From: Rhizobium album
GTDB lineage: Bacteria > Pseudomonadota > Alphaproteobacteria > Rhizobiales > Rhizobiaceae
Direction: 5' to 3'
Assembly: GCF_003122325.1 (NCBI RefSeq)
Contig: NZ_QFBC01000004.1
Location: 124,001-188,000 of the forward strand
DNA: 64,000 nucleotides
The position numbers and the translations under genes were made by a program. A model generated the notes under the pieces. The model searched no databases, was not told where the DNA came from, and saw only the letters and a program-made list of their open reading frames with translations. This document shows, piece after piece, positions 37,817 to 47,625 of the stretch (within the stretch, counting starts at the first letter, position 1; the number at the start of each line of letters is the position of its first letter).

Positions 37817-38239
37817 ATGAGCCAGCCGTTGATCGAAGCCATGCTCGAGACCGCGCTTTATGCGCCGGACCTGGATGCGGCGGAGCGATTTTACGGCGGC
37901 ATTCTCCGCCTTGAGACGATCGCCCGCGTCGGCAACCGGCATGTGTTTTATCGCTGCGGTTCCGGCGTGCTTTTGATCTTCAACCCGCTGGAAACGGTAA
38001 AGCCGCCGGAAGACGGCGCCGCCCTGCCGGTGCCGCCGCACGGCACGAGCGGCGCAGGCCATGCCTGCTTCCGGCTGGCAGCGGAGAATTTCGCGGCGAT
38101 GATCGCAGCGCTGAAAACTGCCGGTGTCGCCATCGAAGCGGATTTTACCTGGCCGAATGGCGGCCGTTCCCTCTATTTCCGCGACCCGGCCGGCAACAGC
38201 CTGGAATGCGCCGAGGCCCGCATCTGGGGAATCGAATAG
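37817..38239 (+). CDS. VOC (glyoxalase-fold) protein
   Basis: 140-residue single-domain vicinal-oxygen-chelate protein ([20 protein letters not shown] at the N-terminus; [16 protein letters not shown] at the C-terminus with the usual terminal Glu ligand). It sits between rph and rdgB with 21- and 8-base gaps, so it is probably in their operon. Substrate unknown. Confidence 0.82.
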   Translation: MSQPLIEAMLETALYAPDLDAAERFYGGILRLETIARVGNRHVFYRCGSGVLLIFNPLETVKPPEDGAALPVPPHGTSGAGHACFRLAAENFAAMIAALKTAGVAIEADFTWPNGGRSLYFRDPAGNSLECAEARIWGIE

Positions 38240-38247
38240 GAAAGACC

Positions 38248-38892
38248 ATGCGCAAGCTCGATACCAAGACCATCGTCGTCGCCAGCCACAATGCCGGCAA
38301 GATCCGCGAGATCGCCGATCTCATCGGCCCTTTCGGCTTTTCCGCCAACTCTGCGGCGGAACTGAAGTTCGAAGAGCCTGACGAGACCGGCACGACCTTC
38401 GAAGAAAATGCCGCCATCAAGGCCCTGGCCTCTGCCAAGGCGTCCGGCCTTCCGGCGCTTTCGGACGATTCCGGCATCGTTATCGATGCTTTGGGTGGTG
38501 CGCCCGGTGTCTACACCGCCAATTGGGCCGAACGCGAGGACGGCAGCCGCGATTTCGCCATGGCAATGGAAAAGGTGGAGCAGGCGTTGCAAAAGGCCGG
38601 CGCCACGCATTTCGAAAGCCGCACCGCCCGTTTCGTCAGCGTGCTCTGCCTCGCCTGGCCGGACGGTCATGTCGAGATGTTCCGCGGCGAGGTGGAAGGC
38701 CATGTCGCCTGGCCGCCGCGCGGCACGCAGGGTTTTGGCTACGATCCGGTGTTCCAGCCCGTCGGCTACGATCTCACCTTCGGGGAAATGAGCGCCGAAG
38801 AAAAGCACGGCTGGAAACCCGGCGATGCCCAGGCGCTGTCGCACCGCGCCCGCGCCTTCAAGCTTTTTGTCGAGACCTGCCTTGAAGCCTGA
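38248..38892 (+). CDS. rdgB: dITP/XTP pyrophosphatase RdgB
   Basis: House-cleaning nucleotide pyrophosphatase removing dITP, dXTP and ITP. 214 residues: [13 protein letters not shown] (substrate loop), [11 protein letters not shown]-type motif ([15 protein letters not shown]), [15 protein letters not shown] with the catalytic Asp, and [10 protein letters not shown]. Start ATG 38248 follows AGGAAAGACC. The hemW start overlaps its end by 11 bases. Confidence 0.95.
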   Translation: MRKLDTKTIVVASHNAGKIREIADLIGPFGFSANSAAELKFEEPDETGTTFEENAAIKALASAKASGLPALSDDSGIVIDALGGAPGVYTANWAEREDGSRDFAMAMEKVEQALQKAGATHFESRTARFVSVLCLAWPDGHVEMFRGEVEGHVAWPPRGTQGFGYDPVFQPVGYDLTFGEMSAEEKHGWKPGDAQALSHRARAFKLFVETCLEA

Positions 38893-40078
38893 TCAGCCTT
38901 CCATCGGTTATGGCGACTTGCTGCCCGATACCGGCGAGCCCGGTTTCGGCGTCTATGTGCATTGGCCCTTCTGTGCCGCCAAATGCCCCTATTGCGATTT
39001 CAACAGCCATGTGCGCCACCAACCGGTGGACCAGCCGCGTTTTGCCGCCGCCTTCCTGCGCGAGATGGAGTGGATGCGCAAGCTGAGCGGCCCGAAGACG
39101 GTGACCAGCATCTTCCTCGGCGGCGGCACGCCGTCGCTGATGGCGCCGGAGACGGTCGAGGCCATCCTCGACGGCATCGCCCGCCACTGGCATGTGCCAG
39201 ATGGGATCGAGATCACCATGGAGGCCAACCCCTCCAGCGTCGAGGCGACCCGCTTCCGCGGCTACCGCGCCGCCGGTGTCAACCGCGTATCGCTCGGTGT
39301 GCAGGCGCTCAACGATGCGGACCTGAAATTTCTCGGCCGGCTGCACAATGTCGAGGACGCGCTGAAGGCGATCGGGCTGGCCCGCGACATTTTTCCGCGC
39401 ATGTCCTTCGATCTTATCTATGCCCGGCCGCACCAGACGGTGGAGGCTTGGGAGGCGGAGCTGCGACAGGCGATTTCTTATGCCGTCGATCACCTGTCGC
39501 TTTACCAGTTGACCATCGAGGAAGGCACGCCCTTCTTCGGCCTGCACAAGGCCGGAAAATTCATCGTACCCGACGGCGACCAGTCGGCGCTGCTTTACGA
39601 AGCGACGCAGGAGATCACTGCCCGGGAAGGCCTGCCGGCCTATGAGGTTTCCAACCATGCCCGGCCGGGCGCCGAAAGCCGCCACAACCTCACCTACTGG
39701 CGTTACGGCGATTACGCCGGCATCGGCCCCGGCGCCCATGGCCGGCTGACGCGCGGCCGCGACAAGCTGGCGACCGCGACCGAACGCCGGCCGGAGACCT
39801 GGGTGGACCAAGTCGAGAAGAACGGCCACGGCATGGTCGATGAAGAATTGCTTGGATATGACGAGCAGGCCGATGAGTTGCTGCTCATGGGCCTGCGCCT
39901 GAAGGAAGGCGTCGATCTCGCCCGCTGGCAGCAATTGTCCGGCCGGGATCCCGATCCGAACCGCGAGCAGGCGCTTCTCGACCACGGCTTTATCGAGCGG
40001 CTCGGCAATTCCCGCCTGCGCTGCACGCCGTCCGGCATGCTGATCCTCGATTCCGTGGTCGCCGATCTCGCCTGCTGA
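38882..40078 (+). CDS. hemW: Radical SAM heme chaperone HemW
   Basis: Oxygen-independent coproporphyrinogen oxidase-like protein, now regarded as a heme chaperone. About 398 residues: [19 protein letters not shown] with the C-x3-C-x2-C 4Fe-4S motif, [10 protein letters not shown], and the C-terminal HemN_C domain. It lacks the extra N-terminal cysteine region of true HemN. I infer a TTG start at 38882 overlapping rdgB because there is no ATG close to the conserved domain; the start is uncertain by a few codons. Confidence 0.9.
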   Translation: MKPDQPSIGYGDLLPDTGEPGFGVYVHWPFCAAKCPYCDFNSHVRHQPVDQPRFAAAFLREMEWMRKLSGPKTVTSIFLGGGTPSLMAPETVEAILDGIARHWHVPDGIEITMEANPSSVEATRFRGYRAAGVNRVSLGVQALNDADLKFLGRLHNVEDALKAIGLARDIFPRMSFDLIYARPHQTVEAWEAELRQAISYAVDHLSLYQLTIEEGTPFFGLHKAGKFIVPDGDQSALLYEATQEITAREGLPAYEVSNHARPGAESRHNLTYWRYGDYAGIGPGAHGRLTRGRDKLATATERRPETWVDQVEKNGHGMVDEELLGYDEQADELLLMGLRLKEGVDLARWQQLSGRDPDPNREQALLDHGFIERLGNSRLRCTPSGMLILDSVVADLAC

Positions 40079-40090
40079 CCACCTTTCCGG

Positions 40091-41017
40091 TCATGGCGAC
40101 GCAGTCTTGCCTTTCCAGGCCTGGGCGATGCGCCCGTCGATCGCAGCAAGGCCGATGGCGATCATCGCCATGCCGGCAAAATGTTTCGGCAGAAGCTGTT
40201 CGCCGAGCACGAGGGCGCCGAGCAGGATGGCGCTGACCGGGATCAGGAAGGTCACCAGCATCAGATTGGTGGCGCCGGCCGTCGCCAGGATGCGAAAGAA
40301 CAGCACATAGGCAATGGCGGTCGACAACAAGGCGAGGCCGGCCAGTGCCGCCAGCGTTTCCGTGCCGGGCATACCGAGCGTCCACGGCCGATCGACGATC
40401 AGCGCCACCGGCACAAGCATGATTGCCGAAGCTGTCACCTGTCCTGCCGCCGGCAGCATCGGCGCCATGCCCATGCGCTTGAAACGACGGCCGAAAATGC
40501 CGGCGACGGAATAGGACAGCGCCCCGCCGAGCACGGCAAGCTGCGCCAGCGTATTGTCGCCGAGGCCATTGAGGGCGGCTGGCCCGATCATCAGCGCCAC
40601 CCCGGCAAAACCGGTGAGCACGCCCACAAGCCGTCCTGCAGTTATCTTTTCATCCTGGGTGAGCAGATGCGCGACGATGACGGCAAAAAGCGGCGTCGTG
40701 GCATTGAGGATGGAGGCAAGGCCGCTGACAATGTGTGTCTGGCCCCAGACGATCAGCGAGAAGGGGATGACATTGTTGAGCAACCCCATGCCGAAGAACG
40801 CCGCCCAGGACTTGCTGTCGCGCGGCATCGCCTGGCCGCTGATGCGCAGGATCAGATGCAGCGCCAGGGCAGCCAGCGCAACACGCGCCGCGACGATGGT
40901 GAAGGGCGGCCAGACCTTGACCAGGATGCCGTTGAACAGGAAGGACCCGCCCCAGAGGATGGAAAGGACGATGAGCATCAACCACTCGATCGTACCCATG
41001 GATTTTTGCCGAGACAT
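40091..41017 (-). CDS. DMT-superfamily (EamA) transporter
   Basis: 308 residues with ten hydrophobic helices in two EamA repeats (LSILWGGSFLFNGILVKVWPP in the first; LLSTAIAYVLFFRILATAGA in the second). Members export amino acids, metabolites or drugs; the substrate cannot be read. ATG 41017 has AAGGAGAG well placed. It is divergent from a GcvA-like LysR regulator across 147 bases, a common exporter/regulator pair, so it is likely its target (inference). Confidence 0.85.
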   Translation of the reverse strand: MSRQKSMGTIEWLMLIVLSILWGGSFLFNGILVKVWPPFTIVAARVALAALALHLILRISGQAMPRDSKSWAAFFGMGLLNNVIPFSLIVWGQTHIVSGLASILNATTPLFAVIVAHLLTQDEKITAGRLVGVLTGFAGVALMIGPAALNGLGDNTLAQLAVLGGALSYSVAGIFGRRFKRMGMAPMLPAAGQVTASAIMLVPVALIVDRPWTLGMPGTETLAALAGLALLSTAIAYVLFFRILATAGATNLMLVTFLIPVSAILLGALVLGEQLLPKHFAGMAMIAIGLAAIDGRIAQAWKGKTASP

Positions 41018-41164
41018 GAAATTTCTCTCCTTGAATTGAGTTTTACTCAGCTGTGCGCAGCCATAGGCTTCTTTGCAAACCGTCAAATTTTGTTCATTAT
41101 CCCTTGAAATCTGGCGGCCTGACAAAGGAGATTTTTCCGCCTCATGAACGAGTTATTCTAAATC

Positions 41165-42058
41165 ATGGGCGATCTGCTCCCCTCCCTCTCGTCCCTGCGC
41201 GCCTTCGAGGCGACGGCACGGCATCTGAGCATGAAGCTGGCCGCGGAGGAGTTGCACGTCACGCCCGGCGCCGTCAGCCTGCAGGTGCGTGAACTCGAGA
41301 CGACGCTGGATATCCAGCTCTTCACGCGCCGGCCGCGCAGCCTGGCGCTGACGGCCGAAGGCGCCGATTATTTCGCGACGCTGCGCACCGCCTTCCGGCT
41401 GGTGCGTGAGGCGACGGCGGCCGTGCGGGCGCGGGCCCGCGGCTCGGTGCTGACGGTCACCTGTACGGCGACCTTCGCGATGCAATGGCTGGTGCCGCGC
41501 ATCGGCCGGTTCGAGGCGCAGCATCCCGGCATCGACGTACGCATCAGCCCCTCCTACCGGATCATGGATTTTGCCCGCGACGGCGTGGATATCGCCGTGC
41601 GGCATGGCCTTGGCGCTTACGAAGGCCTCGTCAGCCAGCGGCTGATCGACGACGACCTGATCCCCGTCGCCACGCCGGCACTGGTCGCCCGCCTAGGAGC
41701 CTCACCGGCGCCGGAAGCACTTGCCGGCATGACGCTGATCCACGACGTCTATCGCCGCGACTGGGAATTGTGGCTGGAGGCTGCCGGTGTCGATCCGGCG
41801 CCGGCAGCCCACGGCCCGATCTTCGCCGACGGCAACGGCGCCGTGGAAGCCGCCAAGGCCGGCCTGGGGTTTGCGCTGGTCCGCGGCTCCTTTATCGAGA
41901 GGGAGTTGGCGGAGGGGCAGCTTGCCGCCCCCTTCCCGCTCGGGCTGGCAAGCCGGCTTGCCTATCACCTCGTTTATCCGGCCGTGGCCCTGGAGCGGCC
42001 GGCCGTCGCCGCCTTCCGGCGCTGGCTACTCGCAGAAGCGGCAGGCGCGCCAGCATAA
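41165..42058 (+). CDS. LysR-family regulator (GcvA-like)
   Basis: 297 residues: N-terminal winged helix (LPSLSSLRAFEATARHLSMKLAAEELHVTPGAVSLQVRELE pattern, ending FTRRPRSLALTAEG) and a periplasmic-binding-like effector domain. The LPSLxxLRAFEAxARH start is the GcvA-type signature. Effector unknown; the divergent DMT transporter is the likely target. The following methyltransferase starts 23 bases after its stop. Confidence 0.88.
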   Translation: MGDLLPSLSSLRAFEATARHLSMKLAAEELHVTPGAVSLQVRELETTLDIQLFTRRPRSLALTAEGADYFATLRTAFRLVREATAAVRARARGSVLTVTCTATFAMQWLVPRIGRFEAQHPGIDVRISPSYRIMDFARDGVDIAVRHGLGAYEGLVSQRLIDDDLIPVATPALVARLGASPAPEALAGMTLIHDVYRRDWELWLEAAGVDPAPAAHGPIFADGNGAVEAAKAGLGFALVRGSFIERELAEGQLAAPFPLGLASRLAYHLVYPAVALERPAVAAFRRWLLAEAAGAPA

Positions 42059-42081
42059 GAAAACCCGGAGAACAGCATTCC

Positions 42082-42813
42082 ATGGAGACGATCTACACCG
42101 ATCCGGCACTGACGGCGCTCTACGACGCGCTGAACCCTGCGGGCGACGATACCGCCTTCTATCTCGGTCGTGCCGCCCCCGGAGACCGCATCCTCGACAT
42201 CGGCTGCGGCACAGGCCTGACGGCACAGCTTTTTGCCGAGCGCGGCCATGAGGTCACCGGCGTCGAGCCGGCGGCAGCCATGCTTGCCGTGGCCCGCAAC
42301 AACGACGTGGACGGTCGGATCAACTGGGTCGAGGCGGATGCGCGCACGCTCGACCTGCCGCAGCGTTTCGACCTGGCGATCATGACCGGCCATGTCTTCC
42401 AGGTCTTTGCAGCCGACGACGCCCGCGCCGTGCTGCAGGCCGCCTTCCGGCACCTGGAGAGCGGCGGCCGCCTTGTTTTCGACAGTCGCAACCCGTTGCG
42501 GCGCGCCTGGCAAGGTTGGACGCCACAGCACTCGGCCCGGCGCATCGTGGTGGAGGGTTTGGGGCACGTTGACGTTCACCACGCGGTGACGGCGGTGGAG
42601 GGCGAATGGGTGACCTTTGTCAGCGAGCATCGATTTATCGAGACCGGCATCGTCAAGGCCAGCCATAGCCGCCTTCGTTTTCCGCCATCGACGGAAATTA
42701 CCGCGATGCTGCAGGCCACGGGGTTTACCGGCATCGAACTTGACGGCGACTGGAACGGCAATCCTTTCACGCCCGACAGCGCCGAAATCATCGCCTGCGC
42801 CCGCAAGCCTTGA
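42082..42813 (+). CDS. Class I SAM-dependent methyltransferase
   Basis: 243 residues. SAM-binding motif I is ILDIGCGTGLTAQLF, with the acidic residue at the end of strand 2 (VTGVEPAAAML) and motif II in FDLAIMTGHVFQ. A small-molecule methyltransferase of the Methyltransf_11/25 type; substrate unknown. A CGGAG ribosome site precedes the ATG. Probably co-transcribed with the LysR gene and convergent with dnaA. Confidence 0.85.
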   Translation: METIYTDPALTALYDALNPAGDDTAFYLGRAAPGDRILDIGCGTGLTAQLFAERGHEVTGVEPAAAMLAVARNNDVDGRINWVEADARTLDLPQRFDLAIMTGHVFQVFAADDARAVLQAAFRHLESGGRLVFDSRNPLRRAWQGWTPQHSARRIVVEGLGHVDVHHAVTAVEGEWVTFVSEHRFIETGIVKASHSRLRFPPSTEITAMLQATGFTGIELDGDWNGNPFTPDSAEIIACARKP

Positions 42814-42829
42814 GCGCGGCACCAACAGC

Positions 42830-42865
42830 AAAAAGCCTCACCCTTTTTGCACGAAAGGATGAGGC
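42830..42865 (-). terminator. Rho-independent terminator downstream of dnaA
   Basis: On the minus strand GCCTCATCCTTT (42865-42854) pairs with 42846-42835 (one mismatch) and is followed by TTTTT (42834-42830). A second G+C hairpin lies nearer dnaA at about 42889-42922. Confidence 0.65.
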
Positions 42866-42929
42866 CTGAGGGCACAAACAGATAAATGCCGGGCCGCAGA
42901 CAGTCGAACCGTCTCGCCCGGCAACACGA

Positions 42930-44471
42930 TCACTCGTTGATCAGACGCTTCAGAAGCTCGATCTCATGGCTCAGCTTGGTATCGCCGGAGATCAGCTCCT
43001 CGATCTTGCGCACCGCATGCAGCACGGTGGTATGATCGCGGCCGCCAAAACGCCGGCCGATTTCCGGGAAGGACCGTGGCGTCAGCGTCTTCGACAGATA
43101 CATGGCGATCTGGCGCGGCTTGACGATCACGCGCGTGCGGCGGTTCGAGACCAGTTCCTGGCGCGAGACGTTGTAATGCCTTGCGACGATGCGCTGGATG
43201 TCCTCGATGCGCACCCGCTTCGGCTCGGAGCCGACGAGATGGGCGAGCAGTTCGTCGACGCGGTCGATCGACAGGTTGGGTTCGAAGGAGCGGCGGAAGA
43301 TCAGCTGGTTGAAGGCGCCTTCCAGCTCGCGGCCGCTCGCGGTGATGTTGCGGGCGACATGCGAAATGATATCGCCGGGAATGTCGATCGACGGATCGTC
43401 CTTGCGGACGGACTGCAGCCGCTGCGTCAGCATTTCCAGCCGCATGTCGTAGTCGGGAACATCGAGTTCGATCGCCACACCGCCCTGCAGGCGCGAACGG
43501 ACGCGCGGATCGAGCGATTCCAGCTCCCAGGGGGCGCGGTCGGCAGCCACGACGACCTGCTTGGCGCTGTCGAGCAGCATGTTGAGCAGATGGCAGAATT
43601 CGTGCTGGATCATCTTGCCCTGCAGGAACTGCATGTCATCAATGATCAGAAGGTCGATGTTGCGCAGCGAGTCCTTCAGCGTCAGCGCGTCATTGTCGCG
43701 GATGGCGGTGGCAAAACGCCACATGAAATATTCCGCCGTCAGATAGACGACGCGCGGCAGCCGCGGGCTGTTGACTGCGGCATTGGCGATTGCCTGCAGC
43801 AGATGCGTCTTGCCGAGACCGACCGTCGAATGGATGAACAGCGGATTGAAGCGCACCGCACCGGCGCCGGCTTCGGCGATGGTCTTGGCGGCGGCGAGCG
43901 CAACGCGGTTCGAAGAACCTTCCACGAAGGACTCGAAGGTGTAGCGGGAGTCGAGCGGCGAGCCGAACAGCGGGCCCGGGGCGGAGGCCGGGCGCTGCGG
44001 CACGGCGCCGGCGCTTGCGGCGACCTGGCCGATGCTCTGCGGCGCGCTGCGGCGCGGCTGGGCCGGAGCCGGTTCGGCCGCGGACTGGCTTTCCTCGGCG
44101 GCGGAGGGCCGGACGCTCCGGGTCGCCGTGCGCACCAGGATTTCCACCTTGAGGATTTCGGGATCTTCCGCCTGGAAGATACCGGTGATGAGATCGATAT
44201 AGCGGTTGTTGATCCAGGACTTGAGGAACGTCGTCGGCACCGTCAACCGCACGACACTCTTGGACACCGAATGCAGCTTGAGCCGTGCAAACCAGCTTGC
44301 ATAGACATCCTGACCGACTTGAGCCTTCAATCGGGCACTGAACCGATCGAACAGTGCGTTATAGGTCATACCGGTTTTATCCTCCGTCACCTCGGAGCAT
44401 ACCGCGTCAAACGGCTTCGGTGCCTTGTCCCCGTCTCCAAGGGCACCGGTCGTCATCATATTCACTTGCAT
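42930..44471 (-). CDS. dnaA: Chromosomal replication initiator protein DnaA
   Basis: Replication initiator AAA+ protein, 513 residues. Domain I (~36-110, [24 protein letters not shown]), a long Ala/Pro-rich linker (~115-165), AAA+ domain III with [11 protein letters not shown] (Walker A) and [12 protein letters not shown] (Walker B), and the domain IV DNA-binding signature [21 protein letters not shown] eight bases before ATG 44471 supports that start; a later ATG (44369) with GGAGG is an alternative giving a shorter N-terminus. In Rhizobiales oriC usually lies near hemE, not here. Confidence 0.96.
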   Translation of the reverse strand: MQVNMMTTGALGDGDKAPKPFDAVCSEVTEDKTGMTYNALFDRFSARLKAQVGQDVYASWFARLKLHSVSKSVVRLTVPTTFLKSWINNRYIDLITGIFQAEDPEILKVEILVRTATRSVRPSAAEESQSAAEPAPAQPRRSAPQSIGQVAASAGAVPQRPASAPGPLFGSPLDSRYTFESFVEGSSNRVALAAAKTIAEAGAGAVRFNPLFIHSTVGLGKTHLLQAIANAAVNSPRLPRVVYLTAEYFMWRFATAIRDNDALTLKDSLRNIDLLIIDDMQFLQGKMIQHEFCHLLNMLLDSAKQVVVAADRAPWELESLDPRVRSRLQGGVAIELDVPDYDMRLEMLTQRLQSVRKDDPSIDIPGDIISHVARNITASGRELEGAFNQLIFRRSFEPNLSIDRVDELLAHLVGSEPKRVRIEDIQRIVARHYNVSRQELVSNRRTRVIVKPRQIAMYLSKTLTPRSFPEIGRRFGGRDHTTVLHAVRKIEELISGDTKLSHEIELLKRLINE

Positions 44472-44979
44472 TGTCGCCGCCTTCCAAATTCTCGTTGTCG
44501 GGCGAAACTATCCCGCTCGCCCGAGCCTTATTCTTTTCTCCGGTCCGTGCCCCGCTGGCCCGCGCCGGTCATATCCTGTTAAGTTGGGTCACCGGGCCAA
44601 TCCGGCAACACCGACCTGAAGGAACCGGCCTTGCCGTTCCCTCTGCGGGCTCAACCGCCGCCATCCGATCCTCGCCCTCGTCGTTGAGACTCGAATGTTT
44701 TTCATGCCCTCCCTGATCACTCAAAACACCAGAGGACGCGAAGCCGCAAGACAGCCCGCGCGGTATCGATACCGATACCGTTAAATTCCCGTCAACTGTT
44801 TGAAAAGACGGCGTAGAACACGCCGCTTCCCAGGAGACAAAACCACTCTTCCGCTTGTTCAGCGTCAAATGAGCCAACATTGTGAAGGTGGTGTCCGCGC
44901 CCCCCGTTGAGAGGCATTTAGGCAGGATCATATGCCGAGATCAATGATGAATTTTACGCAAAATTAAGGGACGGGCATT

Positions 44980-45137
44980 GACTCCGGAGCCGCAATTTGG
45001 GTGTCACAAAGGCCTTCATCAAGAATCGCTTTTGAATCAAGGAGATTCAAAAAAGGCCAATTTGGAGCGGCGGGAAAAACAAAAAAAATAAAAAATCGCT
45101 TGACTCAAAGACCGGCCCAGCTGCCGCAACGAGAGTC
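44980..45137. promoter_or_regulatory. GANTC (CcrM) site cluster and AT-rich region upstream of dnaA
   Basis: The 786 bases between the dnaA start and the rpsT terminator hold no convincing gene. Six GANTC sites fall at 44980, 45023, 45034, 45044, 45102 and 45133 (first bases), plus one at 44688. Two of them form a perfect inverted repeat, TTTGAATC (45031-45038) and GATTCAAA (45044-45051). AATCGCTT is repeated at 45024 and 45094. The stretch around 45072-45095 is A-rich. It is probably the dnaA promoter and leader; no consensus DnaA box was seen. Confidence 0.6.
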
Positions 45138-45257
45138 ATCCAGAGACCATACAACCTTCCGCAAACCTTTGAAAATAAAAGGATTTTTATGTCATGCCAG
45201 TGACATGCGGCCGTCTTGAGAAATTAACCAAGCCGTGGCGGAAGGCCAGAATCCGAA

Positions 45258-45281
45258 AAGCCCGGTCTCGCGACCGGGCTT
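45258..45281 (-). terminator. Rho-independent terminator of rpsT
   Basis: A perfect 10-bp stem, AAGCCCGGTC (45258-45267) with 45272-45281 and a 4-nt loop, is followed on the minus strand by TTTTC. It lies 28 bases after the rpsT stop. Confidence 0.8.
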
Positions 45282-45309
45282 ATCATTTCACGTCATAATT
45301 GACGAAAAT

Positions 45310-45576
45310 TTAGACCGCCAGAGCCTTCACGCGGCTCGCCAGGCGGGACACCTTGCGGGAAGCGGTGTTCCGATGCAACACACCCTTGGTGGCAGCGCGG
45401 GCCAGTTCCGGCTGGGCAGCCTTGAGGGCTTCCTGGGCGACGGCGAGATCGCCCGAAGCGATAGCTTCCTCAACCTTGCGGATGAAGCTGCGGACGCGCG
45501 AGCGGCGGTTCTTGTTGATTGCGGTGCGGCGAGCGATCTTGCGGGTCGCCTTCTTCGCCGAAGTAGTATTGGCCAT
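45310..45576 (-). CDS. rpsT: 30S ribosomal protein bS20
   Basis: 88-residue basic, helical ribosomal protein binding 16S rRNA. The start [20 protein letters not shown] and the C-terminal [20 protein letters not shown] are typical bS20. GAGAGG precedes the ATG, and it has its own terminator. Its place just upstream of dnaA is usual in rhizobia. Confidence 0.97.
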   Translation of the reverse strand: MANTTSAKKATRKIARRTAINKNRRSRVRSFIRKVEEAIASGDLAVAQEALKAAQPELARAATKGVLHRNTASRKVSRLASRVKALAV

Positions 45577-45760
45577 GGATGCCTCTCTTCGAATTCAAAC
45601 CAAACTCCGCCATCGCCGCGCCGGTCGTTGCGACCTTTCGTATCAGCCATGCGGGGAGCATTTGTGGAAGGCCGTCCAAGGCTTTCCGAACTGTGGGCGG
45701 GCATATAGCTCGAAAGCCGGGCGACGTCAACGCGCATTTTTCAAGAAAGCCAGCAATGGC

Positions 45761-46651
45761 CTAATGCTGGCACCGATCGCAATAGAAGGACGAGCGGCCC
45801 GACTGGACGATGCGTGCCACCGTGCCGGCGCAATCGGGCGTGCTGCAGGCCGTGCCTTCGCGGTCGTAGACGGAAAAGGAATGCTGGAAGTAACCCAGCG
45901 ACCCGTCCGTCCGGATATGGTCGCGCAACGACGAGCCGCCGGCGGCGATCGCATCGGCGATGACGTCGCGGATGGCGGTGGTCAGCGCCAGAAGCTCCGG
46001 TTTCGGCTTGCCATCCGCGGTCACCAGCGTACCGGCGGCGCGCTGCGGCTTCAAGTGCGAGCGCCAGAGCGCCTCGCAGACATAGATGTTGCCGAGGCCG
46101 GCGATGTTCTTCTGGTCGAGCAGCGCGCCCTTCAGCGGCTGTGACTTTCCCTCGAAACGCCGGGAGAGATAGTCGGCATCGAGGCTGTTGCCCGTCGGCT
46201 CCGGCCCGAGCTCGCGGAAGGCGGCATAGGTGTCGAGGTCATTCCGCGCCATCAGTTCCATGAAGCCGAAGCGACGCGGATCGTTATAGATGACACGCAG
46301 GGCGCGGCCTGCCGCTGCCAGATGGAAGATCACATGATCGTGTTTTTCGTCTTTCGAACGCGGATGATGGAAGTCGCCCGGCACATCGACGGCCGCCCCC
46401 TCCTCGATGCGAAAGGAACCGGACATGCCGAGATGGGCGATGATCGTCAGGCCGTTTGCCAGATCGATCAGCAGGTATTTCGCCCGCCGGCCGAGCGAAA
46501 CGATCGTCTGGCCATCGACCCGGACGGAAAAATCCACCGGAAAGGGAAACCGCAAGTCGCCGCGCCTAAGTTCGAGACGGGTGATGCGCGCGCCCTCCAT
46601 GACCGGCGCCAGGCCGCGGCGGACTGTCTCTACCTCTGGCAATTCCGGCAT
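45761..46651 (-). CDS. mutM: Formamidopyrimidine-DNA glycosylase MutM
   Basis: Base-excision repair glycosylase/AP lyase removing 8-oxoguanine and FaPy. 296 residues: catalytic N-terminus [13 protein letters not shown] (Pro2, Glu3), helix-two-turn-helix, conserved DPRRFGFM, and a C-terminal zinc finger with two CxxC-like pairs (CSTPDC and CDRC). ATG 46651 is set by the requirement for N-terminal Pro after Met. Divergent from ubiE. Confidence 0.96.
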   Translation of the reverse strand: MPELPEVETVRRGLAPVMEGARITRLELRRGDLRFPFPVDFSVRVDGQTIVSLGRRAKYLLIDLANGLTIIAHLGMSGSFRIEEGAAVDVPGDFHHPRSKDEKHDHVIFHLAAAGRALRVIYNDPRRFGFMELMARNDLDTYAAFRELGPEPTGNSLDADYLSRRFEGKSQPLKGALLDQKNIAGLGNIYVCEALWRSHLKPQRAAGTLVTADGKPKPELLALTTAIRDVIADAIAAGGSSLRDHIRTDGSLGYFQHSFSVYDREGTACSTPDCAGTVARIVQSGRSSFYCDRCQH

Positions 46652-46800
46652 GGCGTTCCTAACTTCCTGTTCCAACCCGTGGCAATGTGGTCTATAGACC
46701 TGCGCGATCTGCCGCAGGCTCTTTCGAGCGCAGAGATAGTGCGGCGGCGGCGTTTTTGCTATCGTTTTTCGACGATGGCCCTGCAAGATGGAGTGACCCG

Positions 46801-47577
46801 ATGACTGAAAGCCGCACCTCTGCCGACGGCGGCATGTCCACCTCCTACGGCTTCCGCGACGTTTCCGAAGGCGAGAAGCAGGGTCTGGTCAATGAGGTCT
46901 TCCACAAGGTCGCCAAGCGCTACGACATCATGAACGACGTGATGTCGGCCGGCCTGCACCGTGTCTGGAAGGACGGCATGGTCGCAGCACTCAATCCGCG
47001 CAAGGATGCCTCCTACAGGGTGCTCGACGTCGCCGGCGGCACCGGCGATATCGCCTTCCGCATCGTCGAGGCATCGAATCGCCTGGCGCATGCCACCGTG
47101 CTCGACATCAACGGCTCCATGCTCGGCGTCGGCGCCGAGCGCGCCGCCAAGAAGAAGCTTTCCGACAACCTCACCTTCGTCGAGGCCAATGCCGAAGACC
47201 TGCCCTTCGAGGCCAACTCCTTCGACGCCTATACGATCGCCTTCGGCATCCGCAACGTGCCGCATATCGACGTGGCGCTGAAGGAAGCCTACCGCGTGCT
47301 GAAGCGCGGCGGGCGGCTGCTGGTGCTGGAATTTTCCGAGGTGGAAATGCCGTTGCTCGACAAGGTCTATGACCAATGGTCTTTCAAGGCGATCCCGCAA
47401 TTCGGCAGGATGATCACCGGCGAGGCCGAACCCTACCAATACCTGGTGGAATCGATCCGCAAGTTCCCGAACCAGCAGGATTTTGCCGCGATGATCCGCG
47501 AGGCCGGTTTTTCGCGCGTCACCTTCACCAATTACGCCGGCGGCATCGCCGCGCTGCACTCCGGCTGGAAGCTCTGA
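46801..47577 (+). CDS. ubiE: Ubiquinone/menaquinone biosynthesis C-methyltransferase UbiE
   Basis: C-methyltransferase of ubiquinone synthesis. 258 residues: [18 protein letters not shown] (UbiE signature 1), [15 protein letters not shown] (SAM motif I), [17 protein letters not shown] (signature 2) and the end [12 protein letters not shown]-like ([13 protein letters not shown]). Followed after 48 bases by ubiB, the standard pair. Confidence 0.96.
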   Translation: MTESRTSADGGMSTSYGFRDVSEGEKQGLVNEVFHKVAKRYDIMNDVMSAGLHRVWKDGMVAALNPRKDASYRVLDVAGGTGDIAFRIVEASNRLAHATVLDINGSMLGVGAERAAKKKLSDNLTFVEANAEDLPFEANSFDAYTIAFGIRNVPHIDVALKEAYRVLKRGGRLLVLEFSEVEMPLLDKVYDQWSFKAIPQFGRMITGEAEPYQYLVESIRKFPNQQDFAAMIREAGFSRVTFTNYAGGIAALHSGWKL

Positions 47578-47625
47578 CGGCATGGCCAGAACACGTTTGA
47601 TGCCGCTGACGGGCAGGCCGGCGCG

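Noticed and set aside
44472-45257. Chromosomal origin of replication next to dnaA
   Set aside because: The region is AT-richer and holds GANTC sites, but no recognisable DnaA-box cluster was found, and in Rhizobiales oriC typically maps near hemE. Better explained as the dnaA promoter and leader.
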